Shown piece after piece: positions 25,908 through 34,275 of a DNA stretch of 63,066 nucleotides. Source of the stretch: Caulobacteraceae bacterium (GTDB lineage: Bacteria > Pseudomonadota > Alphaproteobacteria > Caulobacterales > Caulobacteraceae); the NCBI GenBank assembly GCA_028290905.1, contig JAQGIW010000165.1, positions 1-63,066 of the forward strand, written 5' to 3'. Under the pieces are notes generated by a model. The model did no database searches, had not been told where the DNA came from, and saw only the letters and a list, made by a program, of their open reading frames with translations. Position 1 is the first letter of the stretch; every line of letters starts with the position of its first letter. A program made the position numbers and the translations under genes.

Positions 25908-27064
25908 CTTACGCGGGCGAGCGTCGGATCCTCGACGCGGACAGCCATCTGATGGAGTTGCCGGACTTCCTGACGGCGCACGCAGACCCGGGCGCCCGGG
26001 ACCTGATGCCGAGGCTGGGCGAGATCACCACCGGCCAGTTCGATCCGGGCCGGCACGTCGGGCGGTCCGGCCATCCGCCGGAGGTCGTCGAGGCGCTGAT
26101 GCGGCTGGGCGACAATCTCACCCGCGGCCCCAAGTGGCACGACGCCCTGGGCGCCTTCAGCGGCGCGGAGCGCGCGACGGCCCTCGACCTCCTCGGCTTC
26201 GGGGCCCAGGTGGTGTTCTCCTCGTTCTGCGCCCGGCCCACCTTCCAGGCGCCGCCCGCGCACCGCTACGCCATCGCCCGGGCGCACAATCGCGCCGTGG
26301 CGGACTTCTGCGGCCACGATCGCCGGCTGATCGGGGTCGCCATAACGCCCCTGGACGATCCGGGCCGCGCCGTGGAGGAGATCGCCTTCGCCGCCGACAA
26401 CGGCCTCGGCGCCGCGTGGGTCGCCGCCGACGCGCCGGGCGGCCGGTCGCCCGGCCATCCCGCGCATGATCCGATCTGGCGGGCCCTGGCCGAGCGCGGC
26501 ATGCCGTTCATCCTGCACGTGGGCAGTTCCTCGCTGCAGATCGACCCGGAGTGGATGAACGACGGCTTCCCGGACCGGGTCACCGCGCGCGGCGGGGCCG
26601 AGGTGATCGGCTCGAAGGACCTGACGGTGATCCACCATGCCGCCCAGCGGTTCATCTCGGCTCTGGTCCTCGACGGTGTCCTCGAGCGCCAGCCGGACCT
26701 GCGCGGCGGGGTGATCGAGATCGGCGCCGGCTGGGTCCCCGACATGATCCGCCGCCTCGATCACGCGGTCGACATCTGGGCCAGGTCCGAACCGCACCTG
26801 GGGAAGATGCGCCGCAAGCCGTCGGAGCAGATCCGCGACCAGCTTCGCTTCACGCCCTATCCGTTCGAGGACGTCGGCGCGCTGATCCGGGAATCCTCGC
26901 CCGAACTCTACCTGTTCTCGTCGGACTATCCACACGCCGAGGGCGGCCGCGACCCCATCGGCCGCTTCGAGCGGGCCCTCGCCGACCAGACCGAAGACGT
27001 GAAGGCGAAGTTCTACGCCGGCAACTTCCGGGACATCTATCCGAACGTGTTCGCGTCCGCCTGA
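25904..27064 (+). CDS. amidohydrolase family protein (amidohydrolase 2 type, 386 aa)
   Basis: ATG overlaps the mscL stop (ATGA). The metal-binding motif of the family is seen in [10 protein letters not shown] near the N-terminus; further conserved parts are [37 protein letters not shown] and [15 protein letters not shown]. Such enzymes are metal-dependent hydrolases or decarboxylases of aromatic or lactone substrates; specificity cannot be read from sequence. Its 3' end overlaps the 3' end of the convergent sigma-factor gene by about 28 bases. Confidence 0.85.
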   Translation: MTYAGERRILDADSHLMELPDFLTAHADPGARDLMPRLGEITTGQFDPGRHVGRSGHPPEVVEALMRLGDNLTRGPKWHDALGAFSGAERATALDLLGFGAQVVFSSFCARPTFQAPPAHRYAIARAHNRAVADFCGHDRRLIGVAITPLDDPGRAVEEIAFAADNGLGAAWVAADAPGGRSPGHPAHDPIWRALAERGMPFILHVGSSSLQIDPEWMNDGFPDRVTARGGAEVIGSKDLTVIHHAAQRFISALVLDGVLERQPDLRGGVIEIGAGWVPDMIRRLDHAVDIWARSEPHLGKMRRKPSEQIRDQLRFTPYPFEDVGALIRESSPELYLFSSDYPHAEGGRDPIGRFERALADQTEDVKAKFYAGNFRDIYPNVFASA

Positions 27065-27930
27065 GGAAGGCGGGACAGCTTCTCGGGATTGCGCACGATG
27101 AAGATCGCCGCGATGCGGCCGGCGCCGTCCGGTTCGAAGGTGACGGTCTGCGGTCCGTCGGGCGCGGGGACGATCAGGCCCGGATAGCCGTTGATGCGCG
27201 CCACGCGCACCTCGCCGCTCACCGCCAGAGACCCGCGCGCCCGCAGGCCCTCGATCAGGGCGATCACCTCGGCGCGGCCGACGATCGGCCGCAGCGCCGC
27301 CGGCCGCTTGCCGCCGCCGTCGGAGATCAGCACCGCGTCCTCGGCGAGCATCTCGGTCAACGCCGCGGTGTCGCCGCGCCGCGGGGGGTCGGCGAAGGCG
27401 GCGGCCAGGCGAACGAGCTGGTCCTGCGGGACCTCGAAGCGAGGCCGCGCCTCGCGCACGTGCGAGCGGGCCCGCGCCGCCAACTGCCGGCAGGCCGCCT
27501 CGCTGCGGCCCAGCGCGGTGGCGACGGCGGCGTAGTCGGCCTCGAACACGTCATGCAGCAGGAAGACGGCACGCTCCAGGGGCGAGAGGCGCTGCAGGGC
27601 GAGCAGGAAGGCGACGGAGACGTCCTCGGCCCGCTCGAGGGGATCCTCGGCCATGTCCTCCACCAGCGGTTCGGGGAGCCAGGGCCCGCGATAGGCTTCG
27701 CGCGCGGCGCGCTGGGCGCGCAGCCGGTCCAGGCACAGCCGCGTCGTGACCCGGACGAGCCAGGCCGGTGGATCGGCGATGGGCTCGCCCTCGGCGGCGC
27801 CCTCCGTGGCGCGCCGCCAGCGCAGCCAAGCGTCCTGCGCCACGTCTTCCGCCTCGGCCAGGGACCCCAGCATGCGATAGGCCAGGCGCGTCAGCCTGGG
27901 CCGCTGGGCCTGGAAGACGGCCTCGGTCAT
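27037..27930 (-). CDS. SigJ-like ECF sigma factor with SnoaL-type C-terminus (297 aa)
   Basis: ATG (complement of 27928-27930) overlaps the stop of the upstream AhpD-like gene by 4 bases. Residues about 5-75: sigma-70 region 2 (LTRLAYRMLGSLAEAEDVAQDAWLRW in form). Residues about 115-170: region 4 (SPLERAVFLLHDVF, ALGRSEAACRQL). From about 185 a SnoaL/NTF2-like domain (ISDGGGKRPAA, VARINGYPGLIV) that is typical of the ECF41/SigJ group and controls the sigma factor in cis. It is the last gene of a three-gene operon with a CxxC AhpD-like protein, a common ECF41 context. Confidence 0.9.
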   Translation of the reverse strand: MTEAVFQAQRPRLTRLAYRMLGSLAEAEDVAQDAWLRWRRATEGAAEGEPIADPPAWLVRVTTRLCLDRLRAQRAAREAYRGPWLPEPLVEDMAEDPLERAEDVSVAFLLALQRLSPLERAVFLLHDVFEADYAAVATALGRSEAACRQLAARARSHVREARPRFEVPQDQLVRLAAAFADPPRRGDTAALTEMLAEDAVLISDGGGKRPAALRPIVGRAEVIALIEGLRARGSLAVSGEVRVARINGYPGLIVPAPDGPQTVTFEPDGAGRIAAIFIVRNPEKLSRLPQADANTFG

Positions 27931-28478
27931 GCGGCCGCCGGAATGGGTCGGACGAACGAGGCCGCGGTCCCGGCCACCGTCACCTTCGTGCAGGCCTTGC
28001 CGTAGCCGAGGCCGTACTTGAGCGTCGGGTACATCCGCGCGGTGGTGATCGCCAGGGCCAGGGCGACCAGGCCCTTCTCGCCCCATCGCTTCACGATCTC
28101 GTCGCGCAAGGTGTCGGCCTCCGCATCGTGCGCCAGCACCGCCCGGGCGAAACCATAGGCCAGGGCCGCCGTCTCGCCCATCGCCGCCCGGTTTCCCGCC
28201 AGGACGGCGCGCAGCACCTCCGGCGACGCGCCCCCGGCGGCGGCCATGTCCAGGCTGAGCTGGGTGCACGGCCCGCAGTCCTCGGCCAGCGTGCCGGCCA
28301 GGGCGGCGGCGGCCAGCGCCTCGGCGGGCGCGTCCCGGCGGTTCACCAGCCGCGTGACCACGGCAAACTTCAGCGCGGTCCATGGGCTGACGTCGGTCAT
28401 CAAGTGCATATAGCTGGCGTCGTAGCGCCATTGCCGCTCCATGCGGCGGATCATCCGGTTCAGCAGGCTCTTAAGCAT
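27927..28478 (-). CDS. AhpD-like / carboxymuconolactone decarboxylase family protein (183 aa)
   Basis: ATG (complement of 28476-28478) preceded by AGGAG seven bases away; a TTG six bases upstream is an alternative. The helical protein has the redox motif EDCGPCTQLSLDMA (CxxC) of AhpD-type alkylhydroperoxidase domains. Overlaps the upstream membrane-protein gene by 8 bases and the sigma-factor gene by 4. Carboxymuconolactone-decarboxylase-like proteins are the usual partners of ECF41 sigma factors, so it is probably the regulated or sensing component. Confidence 0.85.
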   Translation of the reverse strand: MLKSLLNRMIRRMERQWRYDASYMHLMTDVSPWTALKFAVVTRLVNRRDAPAEALAAAALAGTLAEDCGPCTQLSLDMAAAGGASPEVLRAVLAGNRAAMGETAALAYGFARAVLAHDAEADTLRDEIVKRWGEKGLVALALAITTARMYPTLKYGLGYGKACTKVTVAGTAASFVRPIPAAA

Positions 28479-28923
28479 CGGCAAGCTCCTGCGAGGATCG
28501 GGAGGACCAGATCGCCGCCAGGGCGAGGATCGGCGGGAGCAGCACGCCGGCGAAGTCGCGGGCGAGATGCATCGCGCCGTCGGTGTCGCCCACGGCTTCG
28601 GCGAGGTGGATGAGAGCGTGCAGACCGAGGAACAGGACGCCTGCGATCGCCGCCCCGTGCGCCAGGGCGGAGGCTTTCGCCGCGAACCAGGCGAGCCCCA
28701 GTCCCGCCACCAGATAGGCGGCCCCGATGTCCTTGACGAAGTGGGGGTTGAACGGTCCGGTCTCCGTCACGCCCGGCACGGCGGAATACCATTCGGGGCC
28801 GGCCAGGAGCATGGCGAGGCCGTTGGCCGCCATGGCCAGGCCGACGGCGAGGGCGAGGAGGCGTCGAGCGAGACGGATGCGGGTCATGCGCCCAGGACGC
28901 GCCGGCGCGTCGCGTTGTGACAT
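28471..28923 (-). CDS. small four-helix membrane protein of the sigma-factor operon (150 aa)
   Basis: Four hydrophobic stretches are visible: LLALAVGLAMAANGLAMLLA, DIGAAYLVAGLGLAWFA, LAHGAAIAGVLFLGLHALIH and FAGVLLPPILALAAIW. There is no clear ribosome-binding site for either the first ATG (28923) or the next (28887). No enzyme motif is seen; it resembles small DUF-type or DoxX-like membrane proteins. First gene of the operon with the AhpD-like protein and the ECF sigma factor. Confidence 0.75.
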   Translation of the reverse strand: MSQRDAPARPGRMTRIRLARRLLALAVGLAMAANGLAMLLAGPEWYSAVPGVTETGPFNPHFVKDIGAAYLVAGLGLAWFAAKASALAHGAAIAGVLFLGLHALIHLAEAVGDTDGAMHLARDFAGVLLPPILALAAIWSSRSSQELADA

Positions 28924-29057
28924 GGGCGGCGAATATGAGAATGTTTCTGAGTAACGCCTGCATCTTCACGAAAGCCCCGAGTTCAGTGAAAGATTTCGAG
29001 CGAAGGCGGTTTCGCCCAACGCCCTCGCCACCTAACTAGGGCGCAGTAGAGGTGGCC

Positions 29058-30185
29058 ATGACCAACACCGACGACGTCGAACGCTATCGCGCCAACCTCC
29101 AGGGCGAGGTCGACAGCGCCGCGGTCTACGCGGCCCTGGCCGATGTGGAGCCGGAGCCCAACCTGGCCGCGGTGTATCGCAAGCTCGCCTCGGTCGAGAG
29201 CGCCCATGCGCAGTTCTGGCGCGATCACCTCGGCCGCCGGGGGGTGCATGGGGTCACCATCACCCCGAGCTTCCGGGCGCGGGCGATGGCCTGGCTGGCG
29301 CGGCGGTTCGGGGCGTCGTTCATCCTGCCCACCATCGAGGCGGCCGAGGCGCGCGACGTCGACGCCTACGACAATCAGCCCGAGGCGGTGGCCGGCGGCC
29401 TGCCCACGGCCGAGCGATCGCATGCGCGGGTCATCGAGGCGGCCGCCTCCACCGGCCGGGGCCTGGTCGGCCCGAACATCGCCACCCTGGAAGGACGCCA
29501 CCGCGGGGCCGGCGGCAATTCGCTGCGCGCCGCGGTGCTGGGCGCCAACGACGGCCTGGTCTCCAATCTCAGCCTGGTCATGGGCGTCGCCGGCGCCGCC
29601 ACCTCGGCCCACACCATCCTCCTCACCGGCATCGCCGGCCTGGTGGCCGGGTCCTGCTCCATGGCCATGGGCGAGTGGCTGTCGGTGAACAGCGCCCGCG
29701 AGCTCAACCAGCGGCAGATCGCCACCGAGAAGGCCGAGCTCGAGCAGAGTCCGGAGGAGGAGAAGGAGGAACTGGTCCTGATCTACCAGGCCAAGGGCCT
29801 GCCGGAGGCCGAGGCCAAGGCGCTCGCCGACCGGCTGCTCGGCGACAAGGCGACGGCGCTGGACACCCTGGTGCGCGAAGAGCTCGGCATCGACCCGGAT
29901 TCGCTCGGCGGCTCGGCCTGGGCCGCGGCGGCCGCCTCCTTCTGCCTGTTCGCCTTCGGCGCGATCTTTCCGGTGGCGCCCTACATGTTCCTGAGCGGCT
30001 GGCCGGCGTTGATCGCCAGCCTGGCGCTGAGCGGCATTGTCCTGGCCGGCATCGGCGCGGGCACGTCGCTGTTCACGGGCCGCGGCCTGCTGTTTTCCGC
30101 CGGCCGGCAGGTCGCCATCGGCTACGCCGCGGCCGCCATCACCTTCGGCATCGGCCGCCTGATGGGCGCGACGCTCGGGGGCTAG
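29058..30185 (+). CDS. mbfA: MbfA-like membrane-bound ferritin / VIT1 iron exporter (375 aa)
   Basis: The ATG at 29058 has AGAGG five bases upstream; an in-frame GTG at 29052 is also possible. Residues 1-140 are a ferritin-like helical domain with di-iron ligands spaced as in rubrerythrins (GEVDSAAVYAAL, SVESAHAQFW, EAAEARDVDAY, TAERSHARV). Residues about 150-375 form the VIT1/CCC1 membrane part (RAAVLGANDGLVSNLSLVMG, SCSMAMGEWLSV, then three more spans). The combination is that of MbfA, which exports iron in alphaproteobacteria and protects from peroxide. An Irr-type operator was not identified. Confidence 0.9.
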   Translation: MTNTDDVERYRANLQGEVDSAAVYAALADVEPEPNLAAVYRKLASVESAHAQFWRDHLGRRGVHGVTITPSFRARAMAWLARRFGASFILPTIEAAEARDVDAYDNQPEAVAGGLPTAERSHARVIEAAASTGRGLVGPNIATLEGRHRGAGGNSLRAAVLGANDGLVSNLSLVMGVAGAATSAHTILLTGIAGLVAGSCSMAMGEWLSVNSARELNQRQIATEKAELEQSPEEEKEELVLIYQAKGLPEAEAKALADRLLGDKATALDTLVREELGIDPDSLGGSAWAAAAASFCLFAFGAIFPVAPYMFLSGWPALIASLALSGIVLAGIGAGTSLFTGRGLLFSAGRQVAIGYAAAAITFGIGRLMGATLGG

Positions 30186-30289
30186 TGTGGCCACACTAGA
30201 AACTATTGAATTCTAGTGTGCTCTTTGGATTTGAAGTTCGCGCCCCGCCCGACCCCAGACACCGGCGAACTTCAAATCCAGCACACTAG
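30182..30289. repeat. nested palindromes built on CTAGTGTG
   Basis: 30182-30199 is a perfect 18-base palindrome (CTAGTGTGGCCACACTAG) that includes the mbfA stop codon. 30213-30240 and 30266-30289 are a second inverted pair: CTAGTGTG followed by (CTTT)GGATTTGAAGTTCG on the left and its complement ending CACACTAG on the right, with a 25-base GC-rich loop. The motif CTAGTGTG/CACACTAG therefore occurs four times in about 110 bases. It could be a terminator or a small non-autonomous mobile repeat. Confidence 0.7.
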
Positions 30290-30395
30290 GGCGTTCGCCC
30301 CCGCCGCCTCTTGCCAGACCGTGAGTGGGATCGGTAGGCATGGGCGAGAGCGCGCCGCAGGCGAACGGCGCCCTGGCCAACGCGGGAGAGACGCC

Positions 30396-31169
30396 ATGAG
30401 CGAACTTGCGGGGCGCGTCGCGCTGGTCACCGGCGCGTCGCGGGGCATCGGGGCGGCCACCGCCAGGGCCCTGGCGGCGGCGGGGGCGCGGGTGATCCTC
30501 ACCGATCTGGCGGACGCCTCGGCCCTGGCCGCCGAGCTCGGCGGGCTGTGGCGCCGGCAGGACGTGACCCGCGAAGACGAATGGCGTGAGGTGATGGCCT
30601 TCGCCCGCTCCGAAGCGGGCGGGCTCGACATCCTGGTCAACAACGCCGGCCTTTTCCTGCAGAAACCGCTCCTCGAAACCACGCTCGACGACTGGCGCCG
30701 GCTGCACGCGGTCAATGTCGAAGGCGTGTTCCTCGGCTGCAAGCACGCCGTCCCCCTGCTCGCCGAGCGCGCGCCCCGGTGGGCGGGGGGCGCCGCCATC
30801 GTCAACATCTCGTCGGTCGCCGGGCTCGTGGGGGCGGCGGGGGCGGTCTGCTACAATGCCTCCAAGGGCGCGGTGCGGATCATGACCAAGGGCCTCGCCC
30901 TGGAGCTGGCGCGCTCGCGGATCCGGGTCAATTCCGTGCATCCCGGCCTGATCGACACCACCATGGGCCAGGAGGTGATGTCCCGCGTGGCGGCCGCCCT
31001 GAGGGTGGACGACGAGGAGGCGCGCAGCCGCCTGGCCCGTCGCACGCCCCTGCGCACGCTCGGCAAACCCGCCTACATCGCCGACGCCGTCGCCTTCCTG
31101 GCCTCCGACCGCGCGGCCTATGTCACCGGCACGGAAATGGTGGTGGATGGCGGCTTCACCGCCCAGTGA
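30396..31169 (+). CDS. short-chain dehydrogenase/reductase (257 aa)
   Basis: Start at the ATG preceded by GGGAGAG; the frame upstream crosses the palindromic repeat and is not protein-like. Classical SDR: cofactor loop TGASRGIG, NNAG, catalytic Ser in NISSVAG and YNASK (Tyr-x-x-x-Lys), then HPGLIDTTMG. An acidic residue after the second strand (ILTDLAD) suggests NAD(H) preference. Substrate unknown, perhaps a steroid or sugar alcohol. It stands alone. Confidence 0.88.
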   Translation: MSELAGRVALVTGASRGIGAATARALAAAGARVILTDLADASALAAELGGLWRRQDVTREDEWREVMAFARSEAGGLDILVNNAGLFLQKPLLETTLDDWRRLHAVNVEGVFLGCKHAVPLLAERAPRWAGGAAIVNISSVAGLVGAAGAVCYNASKGAVRIMTKGLALELARSRIRVNSVHPGLIDTTMGQEVMSRVAAALRVDDEEARSRLARRTPLRTLGKPAYIADAVAFLASDRAAYVTGTEMVVDGGFTAQ

Positions 31170-31277
31170 GGTAAAATGCCGCCGCCGCTCCCGTTTGCGA
31201 TCGCCCCGGTTTGATCTACGTACGTCGGGGGGTGATTCAGGCGCGGCCGGGGCGGGGCGCCGACGAGTACGTTCACG

Positions 31278-33308
31278 ATGGCATACGGATCGACCGAGCC
31301 TGACCGCGAAGCGGAACTGCCGTTGCGGCTCGCCCTGGACGCCGCGGCGGTCGGCGTGTGGGAATACGACGTCCAGGCGCGCAAGATGACCTGGGACCAC
31401 CGCGTGCGCGAGGGTGCCGAGGTGGACGCCGATTTTGAGCCCAGCTGGGAAGCCGGTTTTCTGGCGATCCTGCATCCGGACGATCGACCAGCGGTCATCG
31501 AGGCGTTTCGGTCGCTGGTTGCGGCGGGCGTCGGCGGCAGCCTGGCGATCGAGTGCCGCCTCGTAGGGCGCCAGACCGGGCGAGTCATGTGGACAGCCCT
31601 GGCAGCGCGCGGTGTCGCCGCCTCGGACGGCGGCTTGCGGGTCGTGGGCTCGGCGCGGAACATCACCGCCCAACGGCTGGCGACGGATGAACTGCGCCGG
31701 GTCAACGAGCGGCTCGAGGAGCGGGTCGCCGAGGTCGTCGCCGAGCGGCAGGTGTTCGCTGACATGTTCGAGAGTTCGGACGATCAGGTGGCGGCGGTCG
31801 ATGGCGAGCTGCGCTTCATCGCCATGAACGCCGCCTACGCCAAAGCCTTCCGGCGCCTGTTCGGCGCGCCTCCGCGGGTCGGCGACAAGCTGGCGGACGC
31901 CCTGGCCCACATGCCGGCCGCCCGCGACGCGGCCGTATCGGTGTGGACCCGGGCGGTGAACGGCGAAGTCGTCGACGTCCCGCGCTCCGGCGAGGCCGAC
32001 CCAAACGGCGCGTGGTACGACATCAAGTTCCGGCCCCTGCGCGACCGCAAGGGTCGGCTGGTCGGCGCCTTTCAGTATTCGCGCGACGTCACCCAGCGGG
32101 TCCGGGCCAGCCAGCGGATGCGCGAGGCCCAGGAAGCCATCCAGCGGGCGCAGAAGATGGAGGCCCTGGGCCAGCTGACCGGCGGCGTCGCCCACGATTT
32201 CAACAACCTGCTGCAGGTGATCGGCGGCAACCTCCAGCTGCTCAAGCGCGAGACGGCCGGCGACGAGCGCGCCGAGCGGCGCATCGACTATGCCCTGGCG
32301 GCGGTCACTCGCGGGGCGAAGCTCGCCTCCCAGCTTCTCGCCTTCGGGCGGCGCCAGCCCCTGGAGCCCAGGGTGGTCAACCTGGGCCGTTTCCTCCACG
32401 GCATGGACGACATGCTCCGCCGGGCGCTGGGCGCCGAGATCGAGCTGGAGACGGTGGTCTCCGGGGGGCTGTGGAACACCCTCGTCGATCCCGGCCAGAT
32501 CGAGAACGCCATCCTCAACCTGGCCATCAACGGACGCGACGCCATGGAGGGTCGGGGCCTGCTCACGCTGGAGGCCGGCAACGGCGTCCTGGACGAGGGC
32601 TACGCCCGCCAGCACGCCGAGGTGACACCCGGCCAGTACGTCATGGTGGCGGTGACCGACACCGGATCCGGCATGACCCCCGAAGTCATGGCCCGCGCCT
32701 TCGATCCCTTCTTCAGCACCAAGCCGGAAGGCAAGGGGACCGGCCTCGGCCTCTCCATGGTCTACGGCCTCGTCAAGCAGTCCGGCGGCCATGTGAAGAT
32801 CTACAGCGAGGTCGGCCAGGGGACCACGGTCAAGCTCTACCTGCCGCGCGTCCTGCAGAACGAGGAGGAGCTGCCGGACGCCTCGGGCGCGCCCGTCGCC
32901 GGCGGGGCCGAGACCATCCTGGTGGTGGAGGACGACCTCGAGGTGCGGGAGACGGCCGTCGCCCTGCTCGCCGATCTAGGCTACCGCGTCCTCAAGGCCC
33001 ACGACGCGGCCGCCGGCCTGGCCGTCATCGAGAGCGGCGCCACCGTGGACCTGCTGTTCACCGATGTCGTCATGCCCGGCGCCATGCGCAGCGCCGACCT
33101 CGCCCGCAAGGCGCAGGAACTGATCCCCGGCCTGCCGGTGCTGTTCACCTCCGGCTATACCGAGAACGCCATCGTCCATGGCGGGCGGCTGGACGCGGGC
33201 GTCGAACTGCTGGCCAAGCCCTACACGCGCGAGGCCCTGGCGAGGAAAATCCGCCAGCTCTTGCCGACGCGCCGCCAAGATTCCCCCTCGGCGCCTCAAG
33301 ATCGCTAA
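31278..33308 (+). CDS. PAS-containing hybrid histidine kinase (676 aa)
   Basis: Order of domains: PAS (about 15-135, DAAAVGVWEYDV), coiled coil, second PAS (about 155-275, SSDDQVAAVDGELRF), HisKA with the phospho-acceptor in GGVAHDFNNLLQ (HDFNN type), HATPase_c (N box NLAINGRDAM, G1 DTGSGM, G2 GTGLGLSM), then a C-terminal receiver (about 555-665) with the acidic pair EDD, phospho-acceptor Asp in LFTDVVMPG and KPY. No membrane segment, so it is cytoplasmic. No separate response regulator gene is adjacent. Start codon is the first ATG; no strong ribosome-binding site is seen. Confidence 0.9.
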   Translation: MAYGSTEPDREAELPLRLALDAAAVGVWEYDVQARKMTWDHRVREGAEVDADFEPSWEAGFLAILHPDDRPAVIEAFRSLVAAGVGGSLAIECRLVGRQTGRVMWTALAARGVAASDGGLRVVGSARNITAQRLATDELRRVNERLEERVAEVVAERQVFADMFESSDDQVAAVDGELRFIAMNAAYAKAFRRLFGAPPRVGDKLADALAHMPAARDAAVSVWTRAVNGEVVDVPRSGEADPNGAWYDIKFRPLRDRKGRLVGAFQYSRDVTQRVRASQRMREAQEAIQRAQKMEALGQLTGGVAHDFNNLLQVIGGNLQLLKRETAGDERAERRIDYALAAVTRGAKLASQLLAFGRRQPLEPRVVNLGRFLHGMDDMLRRALGAEIELETVVSGGLWNTLVDPGQIENAILNLAINGRDAMEGRGLLTLEAGNGVLDEGYARQHAEVTPGQYVMVAVTDTGSGMTPEVMARAFDPFFSTKPEGKGTGLGLSMVYGLVKQSGGHVKIYSEVGQGTTVKLYLPRVLQNEEELPDASGAPVAGGAETILVVEDDLEVRETAVALLADLGYRVLKAHDAAAGLAVIESGATVDLLFTDVVMPGAMRSADLARKAQELIPGLPVLFTSGYTENAIVHGGRLDAGVELLAKPYTREALARKIRQLLPTRRQDSPSAPQDR

Positions 33309-33403
33309 GCCCCAAGGGTTCACCCCTTGAACAGGGGCGGTATCTGCGCGAGCATGAGGGTCGCGCCTAATAAGCTGAGTTAAGCGATTGGGGAGACTTC
33401 GCT

Positions 33404-34234
33404 ATGAAAGTAGCGTGGCTCGCGTTCAGGACCATGACTGCGGCGGTCAGCCTTTCGGCGACCTTGACCTTAGGGATCAGCTCTCCCGCCTCGGCTCGAT
33501 ATATCGCTACCGACAACTTTACGCCAATTCCCATCAGCGGCTGCGACCTTGGCGGCTCCTGCCAAGCCAGTGACCTGGGCGGCCAGGTCGGAACCATCGT
33601 ATACGATGCCAGCGATGCAGTATACTTAGACGTGCAAAGCATAGGCGACTTCGGGCAACTCTATATCTACAAGGACGGGATTGTGTCGTTCGGCCGACCG
33701 CTTCCCTCCACGGCAGCCCTGGGCAACCCGTCCAGCCTCGGAAATTCATTCGCCGCCCCAGGATTCGCGCCGCTGCCGCTCACGGCCGTCGAAGTCGCGG
33801 CCGCCTTTCAGCCTACGGGACAAACGGACGCTTTCGGCTACGATTACGTCGTCATAAGCGGTGTCACAGTATTCTGGACTCTGACGAACGGCGCCATTGT
33901 GGGGCTCGAACTTTCCAGCCCCGGCTGTCCGAACGCCGCCTGCTTCGACTACGGATCGCTGGCCGGTTCCTGGTACAGTCCCGACACGCCGGTCGCCCCC
34001 TATCTTCCAGCCGGGGCGCTGATCGGGTTTCCCGGCGACGTCGTGACCATGCCGCAGACCGGTGGGATTGACTTCCTGACCGGCTACTCCCCCGCCTTCC
34101 AGCATACCGTCAACCTGACCGGCGTCCCCGAGCCGGCAACATGGATCATGCTCGCCGCGGGAGGCGGCGGCGTCGGCCTCCTCGTTCGCCGGCGCCGTCG
34201 GAGGGGCTGCGGGGTCCTCCCGCTTCCGGTCTGA
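33404..34234 (+). CDS. PEP-CTERM secreted protein (276 aa)
   Basis: ATG with GGGGAGA upstream. Signal peptide at residues 1-32 (TMTAAVSLSATLTLG, cleavage after ASA). The middle part is beta-rich with two cysteines near the N-terminus (GCDLGGSC) and a second pair (PGCPNAAC). The C-terminus has the sorting signal VPEPATW, a hydrophobic segment (IMLAAGGGGVGLL) and an arginine cluster, the PEP-CTERM layout recognised by exosortase. No exosortase gene is in the window. Function of the exported domain unknown. Confidence 0.85.
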   Translation: MKVAWLAFRTMTAAVSLSATLTLGISSPASARYIATDNFTPIPISGCDLGGSCQASDLGGQVGTIVYDASDAVYLDVQSIGDFGQLYIYKDGIVSFGRPLPSTAALGNPSSLGNSFAAPGFAPLPLTAVEVAAAFQPTGQTDAFGYDYVVISGVTVFWTLTNGAIVGLELSSPGCPNAACFDYGSLAGSWYSPDTPVAPYLPAGALIGFPGDVVTMPQTGGIDFLTGYSPAFQHTVNLTGVPEPATWIMLAAGGGGVGLLVRRRRRRGCGVLPLPV

Positions 34235-34275
34235 ATGGACACCGCTCTGGCCGACCGGCGGGAGCGCATCCAGGT

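Noticed and set aside
30213-32792. 859-codon open frame on the minus strand
   Set aside because: Runs antisense through an SDR and a histidine kinase and across a palindromic repeat; not protein-like.
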